A stretch of 64,000 nucleotides of DNA from Oxyruncus cristatus (GCA_013399855.1 VXAY01002814.1:1031568-1095567); one strand, 5' to 3'; positions 37,446 through 51,774 are shown, counted from the stretch's first letter. Numbers and translations: made by a program. The notes: a model not told the origin generated them from the sequence alone.

Positions 37446-39285
37446 TAGTTCTAGAGTTCTGGGCAGGGGGAGGGATTAGTTCCATGATGTGCATGTGAGG
37501 AACAGCAGTTGCAGTGTGACATTATAAGGAGATAAAGTCAAGGATACAACTATTTCCTAGGCCCAGCACAAAAGTTTCTGTAGTGCACATTCTTTGAAAG
37601 TTCCTGCGAACTTCCTTTCACAAGGACATGCTTTAGGTATTTCAGTGAATACACTGTACACATCAATATTACCCTGACTCCGGTTAAAATTTTTCTGAAA
37701 CTCAACTTTCTGTAATACTGAGATGTACATAGACATTTTTCATTTCAATAAATCGGTCAAATTCCTGCCTCCTTGAACCTCCCTTTGCAGTAAGAAATTA
37801 CATGAAAACATCAAGACTACCCTCTGCATATAAAAGCAGATTTCTGGGAAAGCACAGACTGAAGGCTATTGATGAATATGCCATTCTATCAAGCCCAAGT
37901 TCTAGGGACACTAAGTCACTTGGTTAACATGTAAGTCAACCCATACACAACTCCAGGCTCCCACAAGCTGACTGCTCCTAGTACTTTCACTGGTTTAAAG
38001 TCTGTGCTCTTCTGCATGCTGTGGCATGGATGTCAAACAGAAGCTCACCTACAGCAATTCTGCTCTGCTTGCTGCTCACTTTGTAAAGCTTACCCACCTT
38101 TTTTGAGGATACCAACTCAGCATCATCCTTCAAATCACATTTCTTCTTAACACTAACAATAAAGCTGATATATCTGCATGAACAGGAAGTGTCTTTTACT
38201 GTCTTATTGTGTAAATAATATCTTTTAAATTACAATAACTGTTCCCAAATGGTTAGCATCAGGTCCTGTCCTGTTATCTGAATTCCTCCTTCTATGGAAT
38301 ACACCTAAAAACTACCTTGTTGATAGATGTAACTGAGAGACCAGAGCTGCTCCCACCCAGACTATCTGGCAACAAAGCCCAGTATCCTTTCCAGCATCAC
38401 TTGAAACTTCAGTTTAAAACATATCGATGCTTTTGATTAAATGGTACCTCAGTGTTATGAGAGGTATCACACTATCAATGTGCATTCACAGCATGGACTC
38501 CAGGATACTCCAATCCAGTTGCTTACTGTTGCTGATCCCATTTAGCATGCTAATTCAAACTCCTACTAAAAAAGCAGGAAGACAAGACCCTAACTTGTTG
38601 CAATTCATTTCTATATCACTGAAGCCATCTCAGCTCACTGAAATGTTCATTCAAAGAAGTTTTCATTACTCTTTGGTTAATGTGGCAGTTAATGTCCTTG
38701 AGCTCTATGTTCCTGTGTCCATTTAAAAATGTGGAAAAAAACTGGGTTGCCTTTATTTAGGATACAATCTCAGAGTCGATCATTTGAAAAATCTTCATTT
38801 GCAATTGCTCGGGTGGGCAGTGAAACCATTTCCTGAATGATGCTGCTTGCCTTTCAGATTCCTCTCAGTATTATAAAGGAATGTTAACTCTGGATCAGTG
38901 TTCTTTAATAAAACAGCACAGCAGTAACACCAAAAATAAGAGTCTCATGCTTAAGGTATTACACATTAGAAAATGTAATGTTCTATCAATGTTTCTTGCT
39001 GTTTTATAGTTACCTGATAAATGTTGGACTTTCAATCCCTTCTATGTCCTGAGCATTCATTACATTTACACATTTAACAGTTCTCTAGTAATTTTGCAAT
39101 ACATTTTCCTGAATCAGCTGATGACATTTAATGGAATGTTTAAGACACAATATAAAACCATAAATGCTTTTGCTTATTCCAGGGAAAAAAACTGTGCACA
39201 TAAATTGGTTTTCAAATTAAAAACTATGTTGGTGTACCCAGCATTTTTGCTTCTGCTATACATATTAAAATATAACTAAATGCCT

Positions 39286-39332
39286 CTTATGCAATGCTGC
39301 AGCATAAGTACAAATAACAAGCATTTGTACTT
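39286..39332. repeat. Two overlapping small hairpins
   Basis: CTTATGC (39286-39292) pairs with GCATAAG (39302-39308), and overlapping it AAGTACAAA (39306-39314) pairs with TTTGTACTT (39324-39332). The stems share bases 39306-39308, so the two folds are mutually exclusive. Confidence 0.7.
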
Positions 39333-42300
39333 TACAAGCAAGCTATATGATTAAGGAGCTATTAATGAAGTGAAACAAAACCTCAGTGCTAGAATGTAAT
39401 AGTCCATGAAATTCTTATGGGGAGAAAGAGAATCTGCAGTGAATAAATATTAACCTAAATGCCACAGAAAACATAAAGCAAACAAAAAAAGAAGGCATTT
39501 TTAAAGCCAAAATTTTGGTAAAAACTGCTGACTACTTAAGGAAAGTCTATTTGCATACCACAGGGCTCCATCTGCTGTGGAAAATACAGGCTGCAAGAGT
39601 GATTTAATATTTAATAGAAGTAGTGGCCGTTGTTAATTATAATTTGCACATTTACAAATCAGCACTGATAGCAATACAAATTATGAAATATAAGGGTGTT
39701 ATGCCGGATACTGGGGAAAATAAGATGACAGACAAAGTTAATGGAGTATCCCTAACAACAGCTCTGTCAGAACACATCAGAGAACTAATCCAGTTACAAA
39801 GAGCCTGCAATGGAAAATCTATTTAAAATATTAAAATGCTGTTTGGTAAAAGCTTTTTCATAGTGCATTTTACTTAAACAGTTGCTTATTGCTCATGGGT
39901 CATTAGCTGTACACCCAGCTGCATTCTGCAAACTGCCATTCGAAAGAACAGTAGAAATTAAATAAGAAAAAGATTTCTGCAGCATTTTTCTTGAAATCTA
40001 GAATGATCTTACTGTAGATTGCAGACAGAAAGGTAGGATTAGCTACTTCCAAGATAGGTGCTCTTGCTGTTATAATAACCAGGTATTTCCTTTCCTAAAA
40101 AAAAGTAACATGCTACAGAGAACTTGACTCATTTGAAAAATTTTCCAGCCTTGGAAGGCACTTCAAGTGGATTAAGAAACCAATATGCAGGGAAAGTCAT
40201 ACAAATACTATAAACTTTGGTTCTAGTTTAAGACTTAACATTACTTTGATTTCAGCACCGAAACTATAAATTGATTCTTATTTAGTAAAAGCACAGAAAT
40301 TACCATTGATTGTTTTCATTAATCTCTTTTCTCATCATCGTGTGATATGGATTACAGATAGAAGCCATTAATGCTTTAATAGCAACTCTGCTCACCAAGT
40401 CATTCATGCTGCTACTGATTTCTGTGTTTTAACATCAGGTAGGTGATCTGTAATATAAACCAGGAGGCAACCCTAACCCTATTTAATTTAACAGCTAGCT
40501 TAGCATTTATGTCACCTACTAGATACAAGGCAAAAGCCTGCAATATTCCCAGTATGCAGTTCATGGTAATACCTTTGAGCTAATTGTGCTCCTATGGTAC
40601 AGAAAAATCATATTCATTCTGTGGAAAGAGGTACAATAGCTGTCTCCCTAAAGTTCAACAACTTCTTGGTTTAAGAAGCACATACTAATCTGAAATCTGT
40701 CCATGGGTTACCCTAGACTGATCCAGCTCACAGGTTCTGCTGGAAAAAGTCAAGAGCACCACATTTTAGCTGCAGCTTCTTTTGTTTACATATTGGATTT
40801 CTTTTTATTTTTTGTCCACAAAGGAAGGATATGGAAGCAGGCAAGATGTCTCTTACTAAATATGCTGATGGAAACGGTCTGTGGAACCAAAACTACTGTT
40901 ACAGGGGCACAATACACCAGTAATGACAGAATCATGAGCCTACAACTACCTTTCTGTTCCTTCTGTTGTTACTGAATATGGTTTGTTCTCTGATCAGAAG
41001 AGCTGAATTTCATCTTCACCTTGTTACTAATACAACTAGCTGCAAATGTAAACACAGTTAAGGGTTGTTTTACTGAAGTGCAATTTAAGACATGCTTACA
41101 TGTATTAACTTGAGTTACACAGTGTCAGTTCCCCTCCAAAAAAATGTTATTCTTGAGCATCAAATGAGAAGCGGTATTTCAGTGTTAAAAACCATACCCT
41201 CTGGTGCAGAATCAGTATCTGCCCATTTTCAACTCAGCACTTCCTCCCCTTAATTGTGAGTTTCTATAAAGAAATCATTCTCACACATCCATGCCTGCAA
41301 AGACGGGAAAAAATAGATTTTGCTATTTTTGACTCCAAGTCTCTATTTATTGTGGTGCAATCAGAAAGGTGATTATAATATTATCAAAATTAATGCCCAA
41401 CAATTGCATAATGTACTCATGTTTGGATTTTTTACCAACCTATTTCCTTGTGGGTTTTGGGGTCTGTAAGGATCACCAGATCTTTTACAAGATGAAGGGT
41501 GGTGGGAGAGATAAATTATCCAGAATTTTAGGCAGGCTGTTCTACAGTAAGCTGCCAAGACCTCATTTGACCGCTGATGTCCTAGCCTATAGTAGTTGAG
41601 GGCAATCTCTGCTTTTTGTTAGGCAATAATTCTACTTTACAAAGAAAAGATGTTGCAAGACACAACACTGATTGCTGCAAGTTCCTCTCTTTTGCAAAAC
41701 ACAAAAATCTCTGATTAGCAGAAGAACTAAGAAATGAAAAATAAAGATAAAATGGTTAAAGCAGAGAATGCAATTCTGGTTTATGAAAACCAGACAAAAA
41801 TAACATCCCTTTCAGATATTTTTACATTCCTTTTGTATCGTGCCAGCAATGCAAAAGGGACATAAAGACTATCTCAATACATGGCTGAAAATGCCCTTGT
41901 CACCAGCAGCCCCTCAGAACACTACAAAACCTAGATCACCTGATCTCTGCATGAGTACTATGCAGAACAGGCCAAAGAAGAAACACAGCAAGAACATGAA
42001 AGATCTCTTTGGCATGGTTAGTGGAGCAATTCTTCAGCAGCTGTTACTCAATTTGTTGCTGTTATCTCTATTTATACTAGAGACTGTTTTTTCCTTCAGC
42101 AATCTCAAGGGTCAAGAAATCAGAAAAGCAAAGAAAAATCCCCCATTGTTTTTTTTATTGTGTCAAGTGTTGATCTAGTAAGCATATGAAATTCCATCCT
42201 AAATCATACAAAAAATACCACAAATGGTTTACTAAACTATCATTATTTCATATACAATGAGAAACAAAGCAGTGTAAAATATTCTGTAGGGGGTGGAGAA

Positions 42301-43654
42301 ACAAGAAAATTAAACTTCCTACAGGTAACAAGTACTAGCACAGTCTATCTGTGTTGTTCATCCCGGCCCGCTGAGCCCGTGTCATTTCAACATGCACATG
42401 CTCATTTATTATGTTATGGGTCAGATCAAACAGACACCCAAATTGCAATTTCCATAGCTGAAATAACATATAACTCACATTTATTCTTCAGAAATCTCTT
42501 TTGTAGTAATAATTTTCACTCTGGGTCAAATATACACTTAGCAAAACACATCTAACAAATTTATGGGTTTTCCTCTAAGTCAGCAAAGCATTTTCACACA
42601 ATAGTCCATAATGAGTATAAAGGACCTGCTCTATTTACCAAGCATTGTAATTTCTTGTTCAGAAAACATGAAAAGAGAAATACATGAAGTAAATTTCCTT
42701 CCCGACTTGGTCTCTTGATAGCAGCACAAAAAGAACAAATGATTGCATGGATGGTGAAGATGTGCCCTTTTGCATAATTACGCTGTACTTGGCCAGGATA
42801 ATGAAAGGTTCTGTCATAGAGACACCACTGTTCCCTAGTCCTGCAGGTCAGACTTTCCTGAAAGGTACCTAACATCCTAGTTCCAGCAGGTCCATTCTGT
42901 TGTAAAGAGTAAGCAAAGTAGCCAGAATGGCACTTTCTGAAGACTAACAGTTCTCCGCAGAATGACAGACAATCAGCTCCACGGAAATTCACAGCAATCT
43001 GGCATCCCACACAAATCATAAATTATATAGCCCTTGCTACTAAATATATTTGGGATCCCAGAAAATCCTGGAATGTCTCATAGGTGGGGAAGTGCAAGGA
43101 GTGGCCAATGATAAGAAGTCAGTGAAGCAGCTGAGCTTGAACAGTGGCAGAAAGTGGACTTGAACACTGGATTTGAATGTTTCCTGCAGGCTGCAGAGCA
43201 GTTCGGATGAGCCTAAGTTAGGATGAGGTTTAGCTAGTAGTCAGTTCAGATTAGATACAAATGGTGTTCTAAAGGTAAAAAAACCTCATAAGCCTCTCTC
43301 AGTGCCAGGCCATGTGGACCTGTGATAACTGTATTTCAATAGTCTCTTGAGTAGCTACTATTTTCTCTGGATTTCTTGCTTTGAAGTTTACCCATGTAAT
43401 GTCTTTGATCTTTGCAACAGAGCCCAATGTGAAATATTGAGTTATGATACAATATGCTTTAAGATACTAAGGAAAAATAAAGTTGCATTAATTAAATTCA
43501 CAGATCATTTTAAACTTGCAATGTGTAGAAGGAAAACTGACCTGGGCTCTTTATTTCACTGCAGCCTACCAAGGAGAGAGATACAAGGGACAGAAGAGAG
43601 TCTTCCATTCAGGAAGTCAAACCCAGAGCTTTCAGTGTCCTATATTAAGCAACA

Positions 43655-43862
43655 TTACAAACTCAGTTTAAAGCCATTCCCCCTTGTCCTATCACTACAT
43701 GCCCTTGTAAAAAGCCCCTCTCCTCCTCTCTTGTATGCCCCTTTTGGGTACTGAAGGTGCTATGAGTGTCCCCAGAACCTTCTCTTCTCCAGGCTAAAAA
43801 ACCCCAACTCTCTCAGCCCATCTCATACAGAGGTGCTCCAGTTCCCACATCTCTGGAGAAGT
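43655..43862 (-). mobile_element. CR1 LINE internal fragment
   Basis: AGTTTAAAGCCATTCCCCCT, TGTCCTATCACTACATGCCC, TTGTAAAAAGCCCCTCTCC and CCTTCTCTTCTCCAGGCTAA followed by CCCAACTCTCTCAGCCCATC are near-verbatim antisense CR1. The extreme 3' end is absent and homology ends near CATCTCTGGAG. It differs from the 7.8-kb copy at diagnostic phrases, so it belongs to another CR1 subfamily. The C-terminal third of the + frame 43347-43754 is derived from it. Confidence 0.92.
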
Positions 43863-45053
43863 TCTGTTCTTATTTACAAAAAGTATACAAATACTATTAC
43901 CTGACAGATAATGTCTTAACTAAGCACAGATGCATGTGAGTGAGGCAAACATGGCAAAAAGGGGGGTATCCAACTGGAAAAAAACCCCAGAACATACAGC
44001 ATCATAAAAATAAAAGTATGGCTGCCGAAAGTGTGTCTTTTTACTATTTGTCAGCAGATTTCTTCTACATGCTTATTGATAACTCCACTTCTCATACTTA
44101 TATTACTGCCATATAACTCCAGCCATGACATTCATCCATGTTGTTTATTTGTGGCATCCTTCCGTTCCTGATGGGTCTTTTCTCTTTATTTAGATCCAAC
44201 ATAAAAGCATCCTTTCAAGTTTGTTTTTAAAGAGAAAAACAATTTCCCCGAACTGAATCAATTAAACATCTAATATAGGTGTCTAGATTAGTGCTTTAGG
44301 CTTTTTATCTCATCAGGGAACACTCAGAGAAACAAAAGAGCTCTGAATAATCTCCTTGAAGTTCCACTAAAACGTTACTATGCCCATGAGTGTGTCACTT
44401 ACACCCCAAACCTAGACCTGCACCCCTAAAGAGAGTTGAAGGGAGGGAGTGAGACTTTCAACAGCACTGACCTAACCTTACCACAATTTAAGTCATAGGA
44501 ATTTTACCATTAACTAAAATGTGACCATTTAAGGCAATGCTAAGTGCTTCTGAAAATCCAATCTGTAATCTCCTTTAAATTGATGGTTAGGAAAACTGGA
44601 CCAAAAAAAGGGTAGCTTTACAATCATTGCTTATTTTTAAATCTATACATCAGCCATGTGTGAACATGATATAGTCTGTGCACACGAAAGAATAAATGCA
44701 CATATACATATAAATGAACTGAATTTTTGTGTTGACAGATTATTTGCCAAGTTAAAGCCAAATGTGTTTTGAAATTAACATGATATTACACTGAATAAAG
44801 AGGATTTATAATGGAAATACTAAAATAACCTCTGTAATAGTGATCCTACTAGGCACTGCTATAACAACATATATTTCACTCTTTTCAGTTAGTGCTGTTT
44901 TTCTTCTTTCTCTGAATGTTTGAGAACAGTAAGTGAAATGTTAATTTTTTTTAGTCAGAACCATCTAGCTAAACCATCCAAATCGTTTTTGTATACAGAG
45001 ATTTTATTTGTAATCTTTCTCTGCAAGCTGCTTTGTTAAATCCTAATGAGAAC

Positions 45054-45074
45054 TTTTATGCATAATGCATAAAA
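45054..45074. promoter_or_regulatory. Palindromic octamer/POU-like site
   Basis: TTTTATGCAT and ATGCATAAAA are exact complements around a single central A. The two ATGCAT cores back to back resemble palindromic octamer-related elements bound by POU-domain dimers. It sits in AT-rich unique sequence. Binding is inference; a chance palindrome is possible. Confidence 0.35.
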
Positions 45075-47464
45075 TAAACTTTACCAATGTTTAACACACT
45101 TTTATAAACATGTAAAACCCCTTTATAAGAGAGATGACACACTGCAGGGCATGCAGTTGCAGTACTCTGGGAAACCACACTTCCTAGATGACTGAAGGCA
45201 TCTGCTCCGTGCCATTAATTTCTCAACATCGAACACATGTAGTTATCTTAGAACAGCGGTGCATCATATTATGAATTTTTTTTATTAATAGACAAGCACA
45301 TTTTACTGCATGTATAATAAGTGTGATGTTCAAATCTACAGTCCTTTTGCTTTTATTCTAGGGATGTTTGTATTTTCTAAAGGAATGGGGAGAGAGGAAG
45401 ATAGCTTCTTACTTTATCAAAATATTTTAGCAAATAAATATCTATAAAAATATATGCTAACAAGGAATCACTCAAAAATGGATGCTATAAATCTTCCTTA
45501 TACAAGAAGCAAGAAATCAGAATAACAATGTATCACTAGCCTATGTCACTGAAATGATTTGTTTTACTCCTTTAATCTTTACCATATCTAAACTGACTAT
45601 AATAAATGAATAATTACTCTGAATACAGTGGAGTTAATTGAAAATCTGCTTGAAGTATAAAACCAAGAAATCATAACAACAAATACAAGGTTTAGCCAGT
45701 GTTTAGGAACTTGTCTTTGTCAATAATTTTTAAGGTTCAGTGTAAATGATACTGTTTACCATCGTACATCATCCAACATTACTCTAGAAAGTCATGAATT
45801 ATTTCAGACTTCCATGAATATTAATAGTCTTTAGAGTCATGGTATTCATCAGCATACACCCAAGTATTAAAGTCTTATGGGGTTTGACTTTTCAAAATGA
45901 AACCAATTTAATTCGAGTTTGTTTTATTCTCAAAACCTGATTTCTAAGTGCAGAGAGGGTGTACACTTTGATGCATGTGAAGCTCAGGCTTTCCTCAAGT
46001 GTAAAAGGTACATCACCTAACACAAGGACAAGCTGATTCTCAAAGCGCTCATCTGGACATGCACTTCCTATTGTGTGTCCAAAACAATCAGAATCCTGAG
46101 AGGAGCATGCACTAGCATCAGTATAGGAGAGATTCCATGGTTGCTTCCAGCTTAAAAACATCAGAAAACTAGTCCTTCCTTGGAAACTGTACACTTGTAT
46201 AGTAATCAAGTGGCCAAAACAAAAAATAGAGAAATATTGACTGAATGAAAGCCACTGCTAAAAGATAAACCACTCATCCTATTGGCCAACTGAAATTTTC
46301 TGTTTCTTCTAAAAACTGTAGGTCCAGAATTTGCAATGAAGCTGGGCAGAATGGATTTCTCTTTCTTGAGAACAAACACTCAGAAATAAAGGCTTACAAG
46401 AGAGTAAGTGCACTTACCCAGTTCTGTCTCCATCGAATCTGACCTGCAGATTGCTTGTTTCACCCCTACAACTGTTGTCATAAATTTGACTAGGGCTGAG
46501 ATTAAAAAGAAACATGATGCATAAAGTAGCTTCAACACAGAATACACAAGAAGAAAAGTTGACACTTCCCATACACACTCTTGTGCAGCATCGCTGTATT
46601 ACTTTATTCATAATGCAAAGCAGAAACACCAGATTTGAAATTAGGTTACCTGAGTAGAGGGCAATATGGCTCTCAGGCAATCGCATATGTCCTTGGCAAA
46701 CTGCAACATATATACAATTACTGCACAGCAAAGTCACTGTGCTGGCTGCAAAACAGGTTCTCTACAATCAATAACTTCACTCCTGTAAAAGAAGGATCAT
46801 ACTTTAAGTGTTGCTGTTATACCACTGTTGTCTCCTAAAGTAAACTCACTGTTTATGTAGTATTGCAAAAAATAGATAGATAGTAGAGCTAAAGACCTTG
46901 CACTAAATGCATAGGAAACATTCCATTAAATACCTCTGAGTAACAAGCTGAGACTGGCAGTGCCAAAAGTTCTTGCTGACAGTCATCACATGCAGATGCT
47001 GATTTTCCCTCTGTGCAGGTTTTCCTTTCTACTGGTCACATTTTCATCATCTCTCTCATAGTAGCCTCATAATTTTTTGAACACAATGATTCCAGTTTCT
47101 AAATATGTTTGTACACAGGAAATATCTGTTATCATATGACAGATGCCTGGCAAACCTACATAAAGCTTCTTCGGAAACTGGAAAATTTCAAGAAATTTTG
47201 AATACTCAGAATGTGCATCCTGGAAAAAGAACCAGTGCAGTGTGTGTGAACTCAGCCTTAGCAGACCAAACCTAACTAAAACTGGCACACTGCAAATACT
47301 GTCAATCCTACCCCTGCACGTGAACTGGGAAAGAGGATGGCTGAGGAAGCTCAGGTTTATTCCATTAGCCAGAGAATGCTTTTTCTCCTACCAAGACCAA
47401 ACCAGAACTGGGCACAGTCCTCTGACCTACCCTGCACCCAGATAGCAGAGCAGAGCCAAAGAGA

Positions 47465-47560
47465 TGCACGCTCTGCCAAATACTTGCTGATGGCAGAAGC
47501 CAGAAGAAATCCAAGACTCTTGGGTTCAAACCCAGGTTTGTGGAGGAAGTTTCAGCTTCT
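47465..47560 (-). repeat. Possible MIR-type fossil SINE (antisense)
   Basis: TGATGGCAGAAGCCAGAAGA followed later by GGGTTCAAACCCAGGTTTG fits antisense MIR 'AAGTGGCAGAGC.GGGATTCAAACCCAGGTCTG'. The GTTCAAACC core also resembles a Pol III B box, as expected of a tRNA-derived SINE. There is no full tRNA cloverleaf. Confidence 0.35.
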
Positions 47561-50500
47561 CACAATAAGACAACCTATTGTTCTTTTGCCTCCCATCACA
47601 TTCTATTCTTTGTTGCTCTGACATGTTCCTGCTACTCCCGCACTCCCTTTCTCAGCATCGATCCTTTTCAGTTCAAATCTCGTTTCCACTACAGTAGGTT
47701 CCTTTTTTTTCTCCTCACCTCTGTTTCTCATGCTTCCAGTTCTGAGTTCAGCAAATTTTTACACTTTTCTCCATGTTCTGTTGGAATGTCCCAACGAAGT
47801 TCCTCTGCCCAGCACCACAGTTGTACCTGGAGCTGTGAGGACAATCCTATTCAGCACCCCTGCAGGCTTGGAGCATGGCATGTTCTTCAAGGAATGGAAA
47901 TAGCAAATATAGGAACTTACTTAAGATAAACTTTCACACGAGCATAACCCTGCCAAATTTTAACACCCATGGCAGAGAAACAACTTTTCAAGAAGCAAGA
48001 ATATTCTTCAAGAAGAGAAACTGACTGCTCATAACCCTGCACTTGGAAATTACTGAAGTGCTAGAGCTTAATCATCAGATTAAGCTGTGTTTGGGACAGA
48101 TGCCTGTCCTGGAAAATGCCAACTAATGTAGTAAAGTTTGGTAGAGTTAGAAATCATTACTTAGCAATAGCAAGAAAAGACCATTATCAGTGGCTTAATT
48201 TAAAACTCTGACAGTTGTGACAAGAAACATGATGAGAGTCACACATAAATGTTGTGCTTTCAGTTGGCAATGGGAACTCAGTGCTTACAAACAGAAAAGA
48301 ATGAAGACCTTGCAATGTAAACTCGACAGAGAATGAAGAATATGCCTTGTGTGGCACTGTATTGGGAACCTGGAATCTTAAAAGGCACGGCCTGTGACAG
48401 TGTGAGCTACAGAACTGTGCAGGGATGGAGCTGTAGAGACTGGAAAGTTTTGGGCAGAGATGAATGTGGAAAACTCATGCTTGGTCATCCATTAGAAATG
48501 GATATTGCCATAGGAAATCTTGTCCTATGACTATGGTCCCCTGAAGTTTGAGCTCTAGGCAGGCTGTCTTTTATCTCATGATCACCTTCTGCCCGCTAAC
48601 ATTTGAAAATGGGAGGATTTTTACTTCAGGGGTTGCTTTCTAATTCAGATTTTTACTGAAAAATTGCACTGAGAGAATATCTTTAAAGAAGGGAATTGAA
48701 GGAAGATGTTTCTTCAATATTCAGAGTAAAAGGGTAACATAAATTAGAAAACCTAGAAATTAAAAAAAAACCCCTCTAAAACTAGAAATGAAAAATACTG
48801 TAAAATTTCCTTTAAAAAATACAAACAAACAAAAATACAAGAATGCAAAGTTAAACCCCACATCTAGAAATGTACACCTCCTGGTCTCTCAGGAGAATAA
48901 ACGCAGCACTACCATTCTGGTGTAAAAGAGGTTTAAGCAGACATAAAACCTATTCTTCTGAGCTCAGTTTTCTTGACAAAGTGCAGCATGTCATCAAGAG
49001 ACTATCTTATTCTATTACGAGAATTGGTAAGGCCTATCAGAAGTCTGTGGAAATGATCCCTAATAAAAAGTCTTCATAAAACCAGGAATTCTCTTGATTA
49101 AATTGTTATTGCATGAGTAGATATACAGTAGATGTTCAGCTCATTGTAGTTGAGAAAATCATACATAAAGGCCAAGACATGTGTTTTAGAAATCATGTCT
49201 TAAATTTAGATAAAGGAGAAAAAGATTCTTTCTTCTGAAATAATTTTACTTTTTCACAAGAAAGCAGAAACATATCTATCAGAAGAAGGATTATAACAAA
49301 GCAGCTGGAACACTGGAACCTCTGTAATATATTGCACATTTTAATCATGTTTGATACAACAGTCTTTATATGGATATCAATTACACTAATGACTCTTACA
49401 TAATACTCCTGGGTGCCTAAGGGATGTGTATTGTCACCTACCTTTTGTCATAAAAATAGAGAGTAGTTTTATACACACACTAAAGTACTTTCTTTCATTT
49501 TTATATAATGAATGAGTAACACTGTAAAAAAAGACATTTTATCCCATATTAGTTTAGCAAACAGACGAGATTTCACATATGACAGTGCTAAATATACTCT
49601 TAAGCTGCTAATAAAGACAAAGCCCGAGGGGAAAAATTCTAATGATGAGCAATGCCAGAAGTTTTTATTTCTGAATCTAAAGCAAAAATGTTTCACTTAG
49701 GTATAGACTTAGAGGCATCATAGAAGAAATCATGTTTTTCAATAATTTTTATCTCTAATAAAATCACTGGAATTAATTTGAGCATCATTATAGCACTGAA
49801 AAAAATGCTTTTAAAGGTACTGTTATTTGTGTAACTTCTCTGTGTGCATTTTATTGCATACTGAAAACTGAGAGGTTTCATCTGTAAATGTTCTACACTT
49901 TCCCAAGCAATTGCTTAGAAAACACTATAGTCTCTGTGGTACTCTATAAATAGTTGGCAGGACACAAGACTTATTCTCAGGAAAAGAATCAGAGAATCAG
50001 ATAAAAGGGTAAACCAGTTTCATCATGGATTTATGCATTTTAAAACATTTACTTTAGCATTTTCTCTCTCTGAGCTGGTACTACCTGAAATGCCTAAAAA
50101 ATGATATATCCCTGCCTGAAAGTTTTCCTAATGCTTACATGGGGAACACCAGTAGGCAATGACAAAGGTGCCGTTAAGGTATGTAGACAAACAAGTGTAG
50201 CCTCACTAACATAGTGGTCTACCCTGGCTAATCTATCACAATGTGTTTTCCTCATCAGATCTTTGGCTTCTTTGGTAACCTTAATAATATCATGGCAATT
50301 AAATTTATCCCATTTTTTGTCCTGAATTTTAGCTGCTTATGAGATTTTTACACATTTTTCTCTACCCCAAAGTTCAAAGCCCTGCAATGTATCTCTCAGT
50401 ACTATTAAATCCCAACTGTGAGCTGGCATTTGTGCAAAGGGGAGTCTGGTAACAGGTTATGTCTCCAGAACCAATCATTGCCGTGTGATGCCCTGGAATT

Positions 50501-51026
50501 TGCTGTCCTTCTGCAGCCCTATCGTTTGAAGAGTTCTTTCAATCATCCATGAAAACCAAAGTAACCACACAGGAACCTGAATATGGCAAAGCAATTTGTA
50601 TTCATGCATGTTTCCTCAATCTTAGTTTTGACCTTCTGGGATAATGTATAAAATACATGTTGGATAGCTTCAGATGATTTTTTCATTTGTAATTATTTAA
50701 CATTGATCTTGATTCAGCTATGAAAGCTGATGCCTTTCCCATTTTGAACAAAAAAGTAAAACTTCAGGATATTTAAATATTAAAAAGTGGCAACTGCATA
50801 TGCATAGCAAGTAACCACCTCTGAGATACTTCAGAAAAATTGTGTTTAGTAGAGTATTTGTGATAAATTATGTATTTATTGTAACAGGGTCAGAAGCTGT
50901 TACAATTTACTGTACTTGGTCAAAAATTCACTTTTATAAAAAGTGCGTCAGTGTCACAATGTACATTTAAATGAGAACTTGGATGCACCAAACACATCAA
51001 TTTTCATGGGAAGCAAGTTAAACATC

Positions 51027-51062
51027 TGAGGTCAAATTTTGCTCTGACTTACATTGATATAA
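51027..51062. repeat. Possible sauropsid repeat fossil
   Basis: GAGGTCAAATTTTGCTCTGA followed by CTTACATTGATATAAA closely tracks the motif 'GGTCAAATTCTGCTCTCAGTTACACCGGTGTAAA' seen many times in reptile and bird genomes. Same motif as 32408-32460 in the opposite direction. Confidence 0.35.
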
Positions 51063-51774
51063 AAAACCAAAGCACAGTCATTCTACCAACTTCCATATAT
51101 TTTAGTCTTTCCTTACAGACAAAAATATTAAAAGGGAATGTGGAAGTTGGCACATATTTTTCAAGAACAGGCTATGCACTGTGTACATCGTGCTGCTGTT
51201 GTGCTAATGAGGGTGCAGGAGAAATGGCTCTTAACAGAGCAAATGGATGAAAGCCAAGTGGCGCCAAGTGAAACACTGGCTTTGCATCTTGCAGAGCAGA
51301 TTTTTAAAAATTCTGTTATTCATGCGCCTACACATATATTATGTGATTAAAAAAAACCAGTTCTCAGTGTTAATTTTTTAATATTATACAGTTGCTACTT
51401 TTTTAGTTCATCCTGTTGTCACCACTAATAGCTACTGGAATTATTTGCATTAAGGTTGTCTGGAGGCATCTGCAGAAAACTCTAACAATGTTACTGCTGT
51501 AGGAAACTTTAGAACTGGGATAAAGAAGTTCTTAACCCACAGAACTTTCCTTTCTGTGTCCCTGTATATTTTACCTAGGTTTTCCATAGTTACAAACTTC
51601 TGGGAAAAGAAAGGGTTTTCCTGTCTCTACTGAGCAGCCAGCAATTACAAACTGTCAAAAGATTGTCTGCAGAGCAAGACTGTAATCTATAGCTGAGTCT
51701 ATACGCAGACAATGAAACTGAAAAACTGCCCATGATATACTGGAAGCCCCAATGGCAGCCAGCCCTTCCAGGGT

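Larger units (their letters stand above)
35111..43654. other. Unique non-coding DNA
   Basis: About 8.5 kb without a supported gene. A weak MIR-like stretch (37335-37445), tandem small hairpins (39286-39332) and an AT-rich enhancer-like block around 40310-40450 are the only structures noted. The 141-codon minus frame (42594-43019) and 112-codon frame (41840-42178) show no domain. Confidence 0.5.

Noticed and set aside
40472..40482. Telomere-like CCCTAACCCT
   Set aside because: Less than two full units; expected by chance.
42594..43019. 141-codon minus-strand open frame
   Set aside because: Same reasoning: chance length, mixed composition, no recognisable motif.
43347..43754. 135-codon open frame
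   Set aside because: Its last third is antisense CR1 sequence and the remainder has no domain.
47521..47540. GGGTTCAAACCC as a tRNA T-arm / B box
   Set aside because: No acceptor, D or anticodon arm at the right spacing; better explained as part of an antisense MIR-type SINE.
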